This document shows positions 1 through 5,485 of a stretch of DNA of 5,898 nucleotides, in pieces (the first letter of the stretch is position 1; every line of letters begins with the position of its first letter). A program made the position numbers and the translations under genes. Location of the stretch: the NCBI GenBank assembly GCA_016200385.1, contig JACQEV010000165.1, forward strand, positions 1-5,898, written 5' to 3'. The notes below the pieces were generated by a model. It searched no databases, was not told the DNA's origin, and saw only the letters and a list, made by a program, of their open reading frames with translations. This stretch comes from Candidatus Methylomirabilota bacterium (GTDB lineage Bacteria > Methylomirabilota > Methylomirabilia > Methylomirabilales > Methylomirabilaceae).

Positions 1-459
1 GGCGGGGAGCGCCTGCCTCAGCTCTACTGCAAGCTCACGCTGGGCTCTGCGGATTGCGTCCGAAAGACGCATGACTATTTCGCGAGGCGAGGTGGCATCA
101 CCGTCGCCTTTGCCCGCTTCGTGGTGGGTGTCCGGGTCTTCGCTGCTCCTATGGCCGGCTCTACGGGGATGGCCTATCCCCGCTTCTTAGGCTACGATGC
201 CCTGGGGGCATTTCTTTGGGCGGCCCTCGGCGCAGGCTTCGGCTATCTCTTCGGAAGCCGCTGGGACCAGCTCCAGGCCAGCTATCGCCGGTATTACGGC
301 CTTGTCCTCCTTACCGTCCTGCTCGTCGCGCTGGGCTACATCCTCATGAAGGCCCTGAGGCGGCGCCGGTACGGGCCCGCGTTGAGCATCGCGGGATCCC
401 CAGACACAGGCCGCAAGATAAAGCAAGGGGGCAGCGAAACCTTGACCGATACACCTTGA
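1..459 (+). CDS. DedA-family membrane protein, 3' part (5' end outside window)
   Basis: The frame is open from base 1 to a TGA at 457-459, giving the last 152 residues of a protein whose start lies to the left. A GTG at 121 could be taken as a start, but the 40 codons before it are open and clearly homologous, so it is internal. DedA-family features are visible: a phenylalanine/glycine stretch ending in the ARFVVGVRVFAAPMAGSTGM segment (residues 38-57), then F-L-G-Y-D-A-L-G-A-F-L-W (63-73). This matches the family pattern of a conserved RF-x(2)-G-x-R followed by a conserved AG-x(3)-M. Hydrophobic segments lie at about 66-84 and 99-117, followed by a basic cytoplasmic-type tail (RRRR at 120-123). 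DedA proteins are inner-membrane proteins of the VTT/SNARE-associated superfamily, linked to lipid-carrier flipping and envelope homeostasis. One homologue has been linked to selenite uptake. The substrate here is unknown. Two cysteines (10 and 19) lie upstream of the conserved core. Confidence 0.85.
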   Translation, partial: GGERLPQLYCKLTLGSADCVRKTHDYFARRGGITVAFARFVVGVRVFAAPMAGSTGMAYPRFLGYDALGAFLWAALGAGFGYLFGSRWDQLQASYRRYYGLVLLTVLLVALGYILMKALRRRRYGPALSIAGSPDTGRKIKQGGSETLTDTP

Positions 460-703
460 TCCGCAAGATTCCCTGGGAGTACTGGACGCCGGGCTCAAGG
501 GCGATCCTCGCTTCGATGCCTGCTGGCGCCGTTACAACCACAATGTACTATGTCCGGCAAAATGATAGCGGTCTATCAGGGCTTGGGGAATTCAAGGCGG
601 CTGTTCAGCCTTAAATGAAGAGCATCTGGGACAGGGCGGTGTCGCTCAGATCCGACGATCTCTTCGACGATAAGTAGAGAAGTAACTGAGCCTGGGAAAA
701 GAG
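460..703. other. Intergenic gap, no recognisable gene
   Basis: This 244-nt stretch separates the DedA end from the next start at 704. I see no convincing gene or strong promoter. The frame 446-565 is open without an ATG and reads like coding sequence (D-P-R-F-D-A-C-W-R-R-Y-N-H-N), but I do not recognise it. A 20-codon ATG frame at 615-677 (begins MKSIWDRAVS) is equally unassigned; it could be a leader peptide, a gene remnant or chance. A small inverted repeat (AGATC-CGAC-GATCT, 648-661) has no T-tract and is too short to call a terminator. Confidence 0.4.
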
Positions 704-1402
704 ATGTGGCAATCCACATGGAGCAAAAAGCTTTTTCTGTTCGCCATAGGAACAAGCCTGGCCGGGGGGCTGTACGTGTTCGTTCCGCCCCTCCGAGTAT
801 TTTTTCATCAGGCGGTTCGCCTCCTCAGCGAAGGGGATGTCGAGGCGCTCAAGGCCTTTCTCCTCTCCTTCGGAGCGTGGGCCCCTGTCATTTCGTTCCT
901 GCTCATGGTCCTTCAGTCACTCATCGCCCCGCTGCCCGCCTTCGTCCTCACCCTCACCAACGGCCTCCTTTTTGGCGCTTTCTGGGGATCGGTACTATCA
1001 TGGGGAAGCGCCATGGTGGCGGCGGCCCTCTGCTTCGGCCTCAGCCGCCTCTTCGGTCGTCGCTTGGTGGAGAAGTTTGTCAGCCCCTCCGCGTTAGCCT
1101 GGACGGATGCGTTCTTCGCCCGTTATGGCAAGCACGCCATCCTCGTGGCCCGTCTTCTTCCCTGGATCTCCTTCGATCTGGTGAGCTATGGGGCGGGATT
1201 GACCCCGATGGGGTTTTGGGGCTTCTGGAGCATGACAGGAATCGGACAGCTTCCCGCTACCATCTTTTACACGTACCTGGGCCACCGGGCGGGGAGATCG
1301 ATACGGGCGGCCTTCTTTGTTCTCACCTCCCTCTTCGCTGCCGGGATCCTCATGGCCCTCCTGGGGCCCTCTATCAAACGGCACCTCGCCGCTCGCCACT
1401 GA
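704..1402 (+). CDS. TVP38/TMEM64 (VTT domain) family integral membrane protein
   Basis: This is a complete 232-residue protein, a normal length for bacterial TVP38/TMEM64 proteins. The ATG at 704 follows a purine-rich GGGAAAAGAG (694-703), a weak but acceptable ribosome site. Membrane segments are apparent at about 10-29, 57-75, 77-98, 101-117, 145-165 and 203-222. Two family hallmarks are visible: the re-entrant/TM stretch APLPAFVLTLTNGLLFGAFW (75-94), and R-L-L-P-W-I-S-F-D-L-V-S-Y-G-A-G-L-T (150-167), the usual RLxPxxxFxxxSYxAGLT signature. The C-terminus is short and basic (KRHLAARH). The molecular function of bacterial members is poorly defined; the superfamily includes lipid scramblase/flippase-like proteins. 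It lies 149 nt or more before the arsenic-type operon, which encodes a second VTT protein at its end. Co-function is inferred from that pairing alone. Confidence 0.88.
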   Translation: MWQSTWSKKLFLFAIGTSLAGGLYVFVPPLRVFFHQAVRLLSEGDVEALKAFLLSFGAWAPVISFLLMVLQSLIAPLPAFVLTLTNGLLFGAFWGSVLSWGSAMVAAALCFGLSRLFGRRLVEKFVSPSALAWTDAFFARYGKHAILVARLLPWISFDLVSYGAGLTPMGFWGFWSMTGIGQLPATIFYTYLGHRAGRSIRAAFFVLTSLFAAGILMALLGPSIKRHLAARH

Positions 1403-1499
1403 AGGGAAGGGGAGGAATCCTGATTGTGCGACCTGTGAATTCCTTCAGAGAGGCGAATCCTCTTCTTCGCTATCCTCATCTTAACAGGGAGTGAGACAG

Positions 1500-1517
1500 G
1501 GGAGGGCCAGGCCTCCC
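1500..1517 (+). terminator. Weak hairpin between the first VTT gene and the operon
   Basis: GGGAGG (1500-1505) can pair with CCTCCC (1512-1517) around a six-base loop, giving a GC-only 6-bp stem. The following bases (ATCTTCTTAAG) are only mildly T-rich, so this is at best a weak terminator or attenuator between the upstream membrane-protein gene and the operon. The pairing is seen directly; the function is a guess. Confidence 0.25.
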
Positions 1518-1576
1518 ATCTTCTTAAGATCAAGATCACTTTGAGGCTGAGTTGAGAGACCCGGAAGGTTTTTCAC

Positions 1577-1585
1577 GGGGGGTGA
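1577..1585 (+). promoter_or_regulatory. Shine-Dalgarno-like site that favours the GTG start at 1588
   Basis: GGGGGGTGA resembles the full anti-SD complement AGGAGGTGA and lies just ahead of GTG 1588. The more upstream in-frame TTG at 1552 has only a GAGG at 1543-1546. Another in-frame GTG at 1582 overlaps the SD itself. This makes 1588 the preferred start, with 1552 possible. Confidence 0.45.
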
Positions 1586-1587
1586 AC

Positions 1588-2670
1588 GTGAGGAAACATA
1601 CTCTTAGGAGCGACGAGAGACAAGGAGCGAACAACGGGCCGAACAACGGCAATGGCCGCGGGATAGATATTGAAGAGGCGGTGCTTCGGCGCTACGAGGG
1701 GGCCGCCCGGTCTGGAAGCGGGAAGGCCTGTTACATCGTCTGCCAGATCGTCGGCCCAGGCGGCAAGGTCATCGGGGTGGACTTCAATGAAGAGATGCTC
1801 GCGCTGGCTCGGAAATATCAGGACTCCATAGGACAGAGGCTCGGCTATCACAACGTGGAGTTTCGCCGTGGCAAGATTCAGAATCTCAAGGTCAATCTGG
1901 ATCTTGTAGAGCGATATCTCGCGCGTAACCCTGTCCGTTCCATTTCCGATCTCTTTACGCTGCGCGAGTTCGAGGAGAAGATTTCGCATGAGCAACCCTT
2001 GATCCCGAATGAGTCGATCGATGTGATCGTGTCTAACTGTGTGCTGAATCTGGTCCGGCGGGAGGATAAACGGGAGCTCTTTTCCGAGATGTATCGCGTG
2101 CTCAAGAGAGGAGGAAGGGTCGCCATATCAGATATCGTCAGTGATGAACCCGTGCTTGATCATCTGAAAAACGATCCTGAACTGTGGAGCGGCTGCATCT
2201 CTGGGGCCTTTCAAGAGGAGGAATTGCTCCGCGCCTTTGAGGAGGCCAAGTTCTACGGGATGCATATCGAGGAGATGAGGTCAGAACCCTATCAGACGAT
2301 CGAGGGGATCGAGTTTCGCTCGGTCACGATCACGGCCTACAAGGGGAAGGAGGGGCCGTGCATTGAGCGAAACCAGGCGGTGATCTATCGTGGTCCGTGG
2401 AAACAGGTCACGGACGACGATAACCACGTCCTGCCCCGTGGGGTACGGATGGCTGTCTGCGACAAGACTTACCAGATTTATTCTCAACCCCCCTACCAAG
2501 ATCAGTTTGCCTTGATCCCGCCCAGAGAAGAGGTCCATCTGGAGAGGGCCGGGGTTTTTGACTGTTCGCGTGACCATAGACGCCATCCCAAGGAGACCAA
2601 GGGAATGGACTATACACTCACGCAAGCCTCGCCCAATAGCTGTACCCCTGGAAGCGCTTGCTGCCCCTAA
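1588..2670 (+). CDS. ArsM-like SAM-dependent methyltransferase, internally deleted near N-terminus
   Basis: From GTG 1588 this gives 360 residues; TTG 1552 would add 12. It is a class I SAM methyltransferase of the type found beside ArsS, expected to methylate trivalent arsenic. Visible parts are the end of motif I (SGSGK, 42-46), motif II with its acidic residue (KVIGVDFNEEMLALARKY, 60-77), NVEFRRGKIQNL, the D-V-I-V-S-N-C-V-L-N-L motif, a Y-R-V-L-K-R-G-G-R motif and W-S-G-C-I-S-G-A. A long C-terminal extension (E-G-P-C, A-V-I-Y-R-G-P-W, M-A-V-C-D-K-T) ends in a cysteine tail, SCTPGSACCP. What is odd is that VLRRYEGAA (32-40) runs straight into RSGSGKACY. Relatives, as I recall them, have roughly 55-65 more residues there, including a Cys-Cys pair, an R-D-Y-G-C-G-D-P segment and the DLG start of motif I. 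This copy is probably inactive or misassembled. ArsS follows after 16 nt. Confidence 0.82.
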   Translation: MRKHTLRSDERQGANNGPNNGNGRGIDIEEAVLRRYEGAARSGSGKACYIVCQIVGPGGKVIGVDFNEEMLALARKYQDSIGQRLGYHNVEFRRGKIQNLKVNLDLVERYLARNPVRSISDLFTLREFEEKISHEQPLIPNESIDVIVSNCVLNLVRREDKRELFSEMYRVLKRGGRVAISDIVSDEPVLDHLKNDPELWSGCISGAFQEEELLRAFEEAKFYGMHIEEMRSEPYQTIEGIEFRSVTITAYKGKEGPCIERNQAVIYRGPWKQVTDDDNHVLPRGVRMAVCDKTYQIYSQPPYQDQFALIPPREEVHLERAGVFDCSRDHRRHPKETKGMDYTLTQASPNSCTPGSACCP

Positions 2671-2674
2671 CGTG

Positions 2675-2680
2675 AAGAGG
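2675..2680 (+). promoter_or_regulatory. Ribosome-binding site fixing the arsS start
   Basis: AAGAGG sits six bases before ATG 2687. The same frame is open further upstream to a GTG at 2558, but those codons overlap the methyltransferase C-terminus in another frame and do not look like ArsS. The RBS and the usual ArsS length therefore place the start at 2687. Confidence 0.6.
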
Positions 2681-2686
2681 AATCCT

Positions 2687-3649
2687 ATGCGTCCCTTCGC
2701 TCAAAGGATCGCAGAGAACGGGAACGGCTTTCGCAAGCGCAAGATCGACGTGCTTCAAGTCAACATGGGCAGATATTGCAACCAGGCCTGCCTCCACTGT
2801 CATGTGGAAGCAGGACCCGGACGCAAGGAGATGATGGGACGCGAGACAGTTGAAGCCATCCTACACTTCCTCGAAAGCTCACAGATTTCCACCGTGGATG
2901 TCACGGGCGGGGCACCGGAGCTCAATCCGAACTTTGAATACCTCGTGAAGTCCTGCGTTCGTCTGAAGCGTCATGTCATCGATCGATGCAACCTCACCGT
3001 GATCTTTGAGCCTGGGAAGGAGTACCTGCCGGAATTCTTTAGGGAGAACCGGGTTGAGCTGATCTGCTCGCTTCCTTGCTATCTCGAAGAGAACGTGGAT
3101 CGTCAGCGAGGAGACGGGACGTTTGAATTGAGTATCCGCGCCCTTCAGATTTTGAACCGGCTGGGCTATGGAGTTCCGGACACGGGCCTGGATCTCCACT
3201 TGGTGTACAATCCTTTGGGCGCGTACTTACCGCCACCACAGGACAAGCTCGAACGGGACTATAAAAGAATCCTTCAAGAGAAATACGGCATCGTCTTTAC
3301 CCGCCTGTACTGCCTCACCAATATGCCGATCACGCGCTTTGAAAAATTCCTCAAGCTCCGCGGGGAGTACGATCGATACATCGATCTCCTGAGGTCCACG
3401 TTCAACTCCGCTACCTTGGAACACGTCATGTGTCGAAACCTGTTGAGTGTGGGATGGGAAGGGTCCGTGTATGATTGTGACTTCAACCAAATGCTCGAGA
3501 TGCCGCTGAGGGATCAAGAGGGAAGGCCGCTGAAGATCTGGGAGCTTTCCGCCGGAGCAGTCGAGGGACGCCCGATCATGGTAGAGAACCACTGCTATGG
3601 CTGTACCGCCGGAACAGGAAGCAGTTGCGGCGGGATACTAATCTCCTAG
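2687..3649 (+). CDS. arsS: Arsenosugar biosynthesis radical SAM protein ArsS
   Basis: This is a complete 320-residue protein. The radical SAM cluster motif C-N-Q-A-C-L-H-C (C31, C35, C38) binds the 4Fe-4S cluster. The GGAPELNP motif (74-81) is the SAM-binding GGE-like strand of this family. Further ArsS landmarks are H-V-I-D-R-C-N-L-T, S-L-P-C-Y-L-E-E-N-V-D-R-Q-R-G, L-V-Y-N-P-L-G, L-T-N-M-P-I-T-R-F, V-M-C-R-N-L-L-S-V-G-W and V-Y-D-C-D-F-N-Q-M-L. The C-terminal cysteine motif is HCYGCTAGTGSSCGG (C303, C306, C314), probably an auxiliary cluster or thiol site. ArsS proteins use the 5'-deoxyadenosyl radical of SAM to make a C5'-As bond with dimethylarsenic, giving the arsenosugar precursor. Some relatives are annotated as selenoproteins; here all the positions are ordinary Cys codons. 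The gene looks intact and sits between the methyltransferase (16 nt) and the permease (12 nt). Confidence 0.93.
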   Translation: MRPFAQRIAENGNGFRKRKIDVLQVNMGRYCNQACLHCHVEAGPGRKEMMGRETVEAILHFLESSQISTVDVTGGAPELNPNFEYLVKSCVRLKRHVIDRCNLTVIFEPGKEYLPEFFRENRVELICSLPCYLEENVDRQRGDGTFELSIRALQILNRLGYGVPDTGLDLHLVYNPLGAYLPPPQDKLERDYKRILQEKYGIVFTRLYCLTNMPITRFEKFLKLRGEYDRYIDLLRSTFNSATLEHVMCRNLLSVGWEGSVYDCDFNQMLEMPLRDQEGRPLKIWELSAGAVEGRPIMVENHCYGCTAGTGSSCGGILIS

Positions 3650-3654
3650 GGGGG
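3648..3654 (+). promoter_or_regulatory. Ribosome-binding site for the TTG start of the permease
   Basis: AGGGGGG overlaps the arsS stop codon (TAG 3647-3649) and lies seven bases before TTG 3662. The first residues after this TTG already form the first PiT membrane segment, so the start is well placed and translation is probably coupled to arsS. Confidence 0.55.
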
Positions 3655-3661
3655 AATCACG

Positions 3662-4674
3662 TTGCTGTGGACCCTGCTTCTCTTCGGGGCGACCTTCTTT
3701 GTTGCCTTTGCGAATGGGGCCAATGACAATTTTAAAGGGGTTGCCACCCTTTTTGGCAGCGGGACCACCGACTACAAAAAGGCTCTCTGGTGGGCTACCG
3801 TCACAACGTTTGCCGGCTCAACAGTAGCGTTCTTTTCTGCAACGAAGCTCTTCCACACCTTCGGGGGGAAAGGTCTGGTACCTGCTGCTCTCGCCGGATC
3901 GAAGCCGTTCCTCGTGGCGGTGATCCTGGGCGCGGCCCTCACGGTATTTGTTGCAACCAAGATTGGGATACCCATCTCGACGACACACAGTTTGACAGGC
4001 GCCCTTATCGGGACCGGCCTTGTGGCTGTGGGTTTCGACTTGAGCTTTTCTACCGTGTGGAAGAGTTTTTTGACGCCGCTCATGGTGAGCCCATTCTTAG
4101 CAGTCGGGATAGCAGTCCTGGTGTACCCCCTTCTCAGACTCGGGGTGACCTTGACGGGCTTTACAAAAGAGAGCTGCATCTGTATTGGGGGGGAGTTTGT
4201 GCCTGTAGCCATGACATCGGAGGGGCATCTCATGACTACCGGAACACAGTCCCTTCGTGTCGTCGTGGATGAGGAGGTCAATTGCCTCCAGCGCTATACT
4301 GGCACGATGCTTGGCGTGAATGTGCAAACAGTCCTCGACTCTGTCCATTATCTGAGCGCCGGTGCTGTGAGCTTTGCCAGAGGTCTCAACGACACCCCGA
4401 AAATCGTGGCCCTCGTGGTCGCAGGGGGACTCGGCCTCAATTGGGGTGTGTCTCTGCTGTGACAAGCTTTCTGGTCATCTTCGCCTCTAGGTGGGGCCTT
4501 CCCGTCTCCACCACGCACGTCGCTTGTGGAGCGCTGTTCGGGATTGGCGCAACCAATGGCAAAGCTCAATGGGGTGTCATCCGGAATATCGTGCTGGCCT
4601 GGGTCCTCACGCTTCCGGTCGCGGCATTGCAGTCGGTGGGAATTTACATGGTGTTGCGACAGATCGCTTTATGA
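3662..4674 (+). pseudogene. PiT-family phosphate/anion permease, frameshifted with an internal segment missing
   Basis: The first part runs 266 codons from TTG 3662 to TGA 4460-4462. Homology resumes one frame over, from about 4459 to the TGA at 4672-4674. PiT hallmarks in the first part are F-A-N-G-A-N-D-N-F-K-G (16-26), G-I-P-I-S-T-T-H-S-L-T-G-A (102-114) and A-R-G-L-N-D-T-P-K-I (239-248). The second part carries the C-terminal repeat S-R-W-G-L-P-V-S-T-T-H-V-A-C-G-A-L-F-G-I-G. These are the duplicated GAND and STTH elements of Na+- or H+-coupled phosphate transporters. In intact relatives roughly 40-45 residues (a membrane segment plus a loop) separate the NDTPK block from the S-F-L-V-I-F-A-S block. 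Here they are almost adjacent, so the lesion is a deletion and not a single-base slip. In this operon it would import phosphate/arsenate or move an organoarsenic product; the substrate is not determinable. As read it would be nonfunctional. Confidence 0.85.
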
Positions 4675-4687
4675 CGGAAAGGGGAAG

Positions 4688-5485
4688 ATGAGACGGCTGA
4701 AAGAACTGGGCAATGCGCTTATGGTGGGGCTCTACAGGCATCTTCCCTGGCTGGCTGAGCGCTGGGCGAGACACCACCGGTTCGTGGAGACGGAAGGGAT
4801 CCCCTGGGCGCCCCTGAAGAAGCCGCTTCGAGAGGCGGTGATCGCCCTCGTGACGACCGCCGGGGTCCACATGGAGACGCAACCCCCTTTCGATATGGAC
4901 GATCCGGGCGGCGATCCGAGTTTTCGAGTCATACCGTCGGACGTGAAGGAAGAAGAGGTGGTTATCACCCACAAATACTATGACCACTCGGCCGCGGACA
5001 AGGATCTCAACGTGGTTCTGCCCTTGTACCGGCTGAAGGAGTTTGAGGCAGAGGGGATGATCGGGGGGATTGCCCCCTTTGTGTACAGCTTCATGGGGCA
5101 TATCGACGGTCCCCACGTAGCAACCCTAGTGGAGAAGACGGCGCCCGAGGTGGCTCGCCGACTGAAGCGCGACGGGGCGGAGGCTGTTTTCCTCACCCCG
5201 GCGTGAGGTCTTTGCAACCAGGCCGTGGGCCTGCTCCAGCGTGCCATCGAGGCGATAGGGATTCCGACTATCGGGATCACCCTCAAGAAAGAAGTTACGA
5301 AGAAGGTGAAGCCGCCCCGCGCCCTCTACCTTCACTACCCTTTTGGTCACCCCTTGGGGGAAGCCTTTGCCGTGAAGCAGCAGCGGACGATCCTTCTGGA
5401 GGCGCTGGGCGCCCTAGAGACCGTGAAGGAACCCGGGACCATCCTTGAGCCGAGTTATCGTTGGAGGAGGCATCGCTTTGAGTGA
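4688..5485 (+). CDS. GrdB-like selenoprotein (glycine/betaine/sarcosine/D-proline reductase selenoprotein B family), Sec at in-frame TGA 5204-5206
   Basis: Start ATG 4688 follows a purine-rich GGAAAGGGGAAG (4676-4687). With the TGA at 5204-5206 read as selenocysteine the product is 265 residues, Sec at 173, stop TGA 5483-5485. Read conventionally it would be 172 residues. Sequence before the TGA is family-typical: A-L-V-T-T-A-G-V-H (53-61), QPPFDMDDPGGDPSFR (65-80), V-I-P-S-D, I-T-H-K-Y-Y-D-H-S-A-A-D (93-104), FMGHIDGPH (135-143) and A-V-F-L-T-P-A (166-172). Sequence after it continues the same family in the same frame: U-G-L-C-N-Q-A-V-G-L-L-Q-R-A-I-E, G-I-P-T-I-G-I-T and L-H-Y-P-F-G-H-P-L-G. 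The U-x-x-C pair (173/176) is a redox motif. GrdB-family enzymes use Sec in reductive cleavage of small amines; this short relative has no assigned substrate. It lies 13 nt after the permease and overlaps the next gene by 8 nt. An alternative is a nonsense mutation of a Cys form. Confidence 0.85.
5219..5233 (+). promoter_or_regulatory. Candidate bacterial SECIS hairpin
   Basis: CAGGCC (5219-5224) pairs perfectly with GGCCTG (5228-5233) around the loop GUG. The apical loop begins 18 nt after the TGA (5204-5206) and its first base is G. This fits the general rules for bacterial SECIS elements: a stem-loop in the coding region just after UGA, a loop roughly 16-37 nt away, and a G early in the loop. 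It would recruit SelB with Sec-tRNA. The pairing is seen directly; function depends on selA/selB/selC elsewhere in the genome. Confidence 0.6.
5463..5470 (+). promoter_or_regulatory. Strong ribosome-binding site for a TTG start
   Basis: GGAGGAGG lies seven bases before TTG 5478, an optimal distance. The next in-frame ATG at 5487 is 16 bases away, so TTG is the likelier start. The site lies inside the last codons of the selenoprotein gene, so translation of this gene probably depends on ribosomes that have passed the UGA. Confidence 0.6.

Noticed and set aside
216..614. 132-codon + strand ORF overlapping the DedA end
   Set aside because: Most of it lies in another frame of the DedA coding region and has the Arg/Pro-rich composition of a shadow frame. 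The tail past 459 matches nothing I recognise.
706..1494. 262-codon + strand ORF, longer than the real VTT gene
   Set aside because: It is Arg/Pro/Gly-rich shadow sequence. The frame starting at 704 carries clear membrane segments and VTT signatures.
2558..2686. Upstream extension of ArsS to GTG 2558
   Set aside because: It would overlap the conserved C-terminus of the methyltransferase by more than 100 nt and adds unconserved-looking residues. ATG 2687 has an AAGAGG site at good spacing.
3772..4281. 169-codon minus-strand ORF, and a similar one at 4607-5116
   Set aside because: They are antisense shadows of the PiT and selenoprotein genes, with no motifs and no ribosome site of note.
4440..4475. 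Programmed ribosomal frameshift in the PiT gene
   Set aside because: No slippery sequence is seen, and a frameshift would not explain the missing membrane segment between the two homologous blocks.
5225..5485. Separate small gene starting at GTG 5225
   Set aside because: It has no ribosome-binding site, starts in the middle of a conserved block, and is in the same frame as the upstream segment across the TGA. It is the C-terminal part of the selenoprotein.
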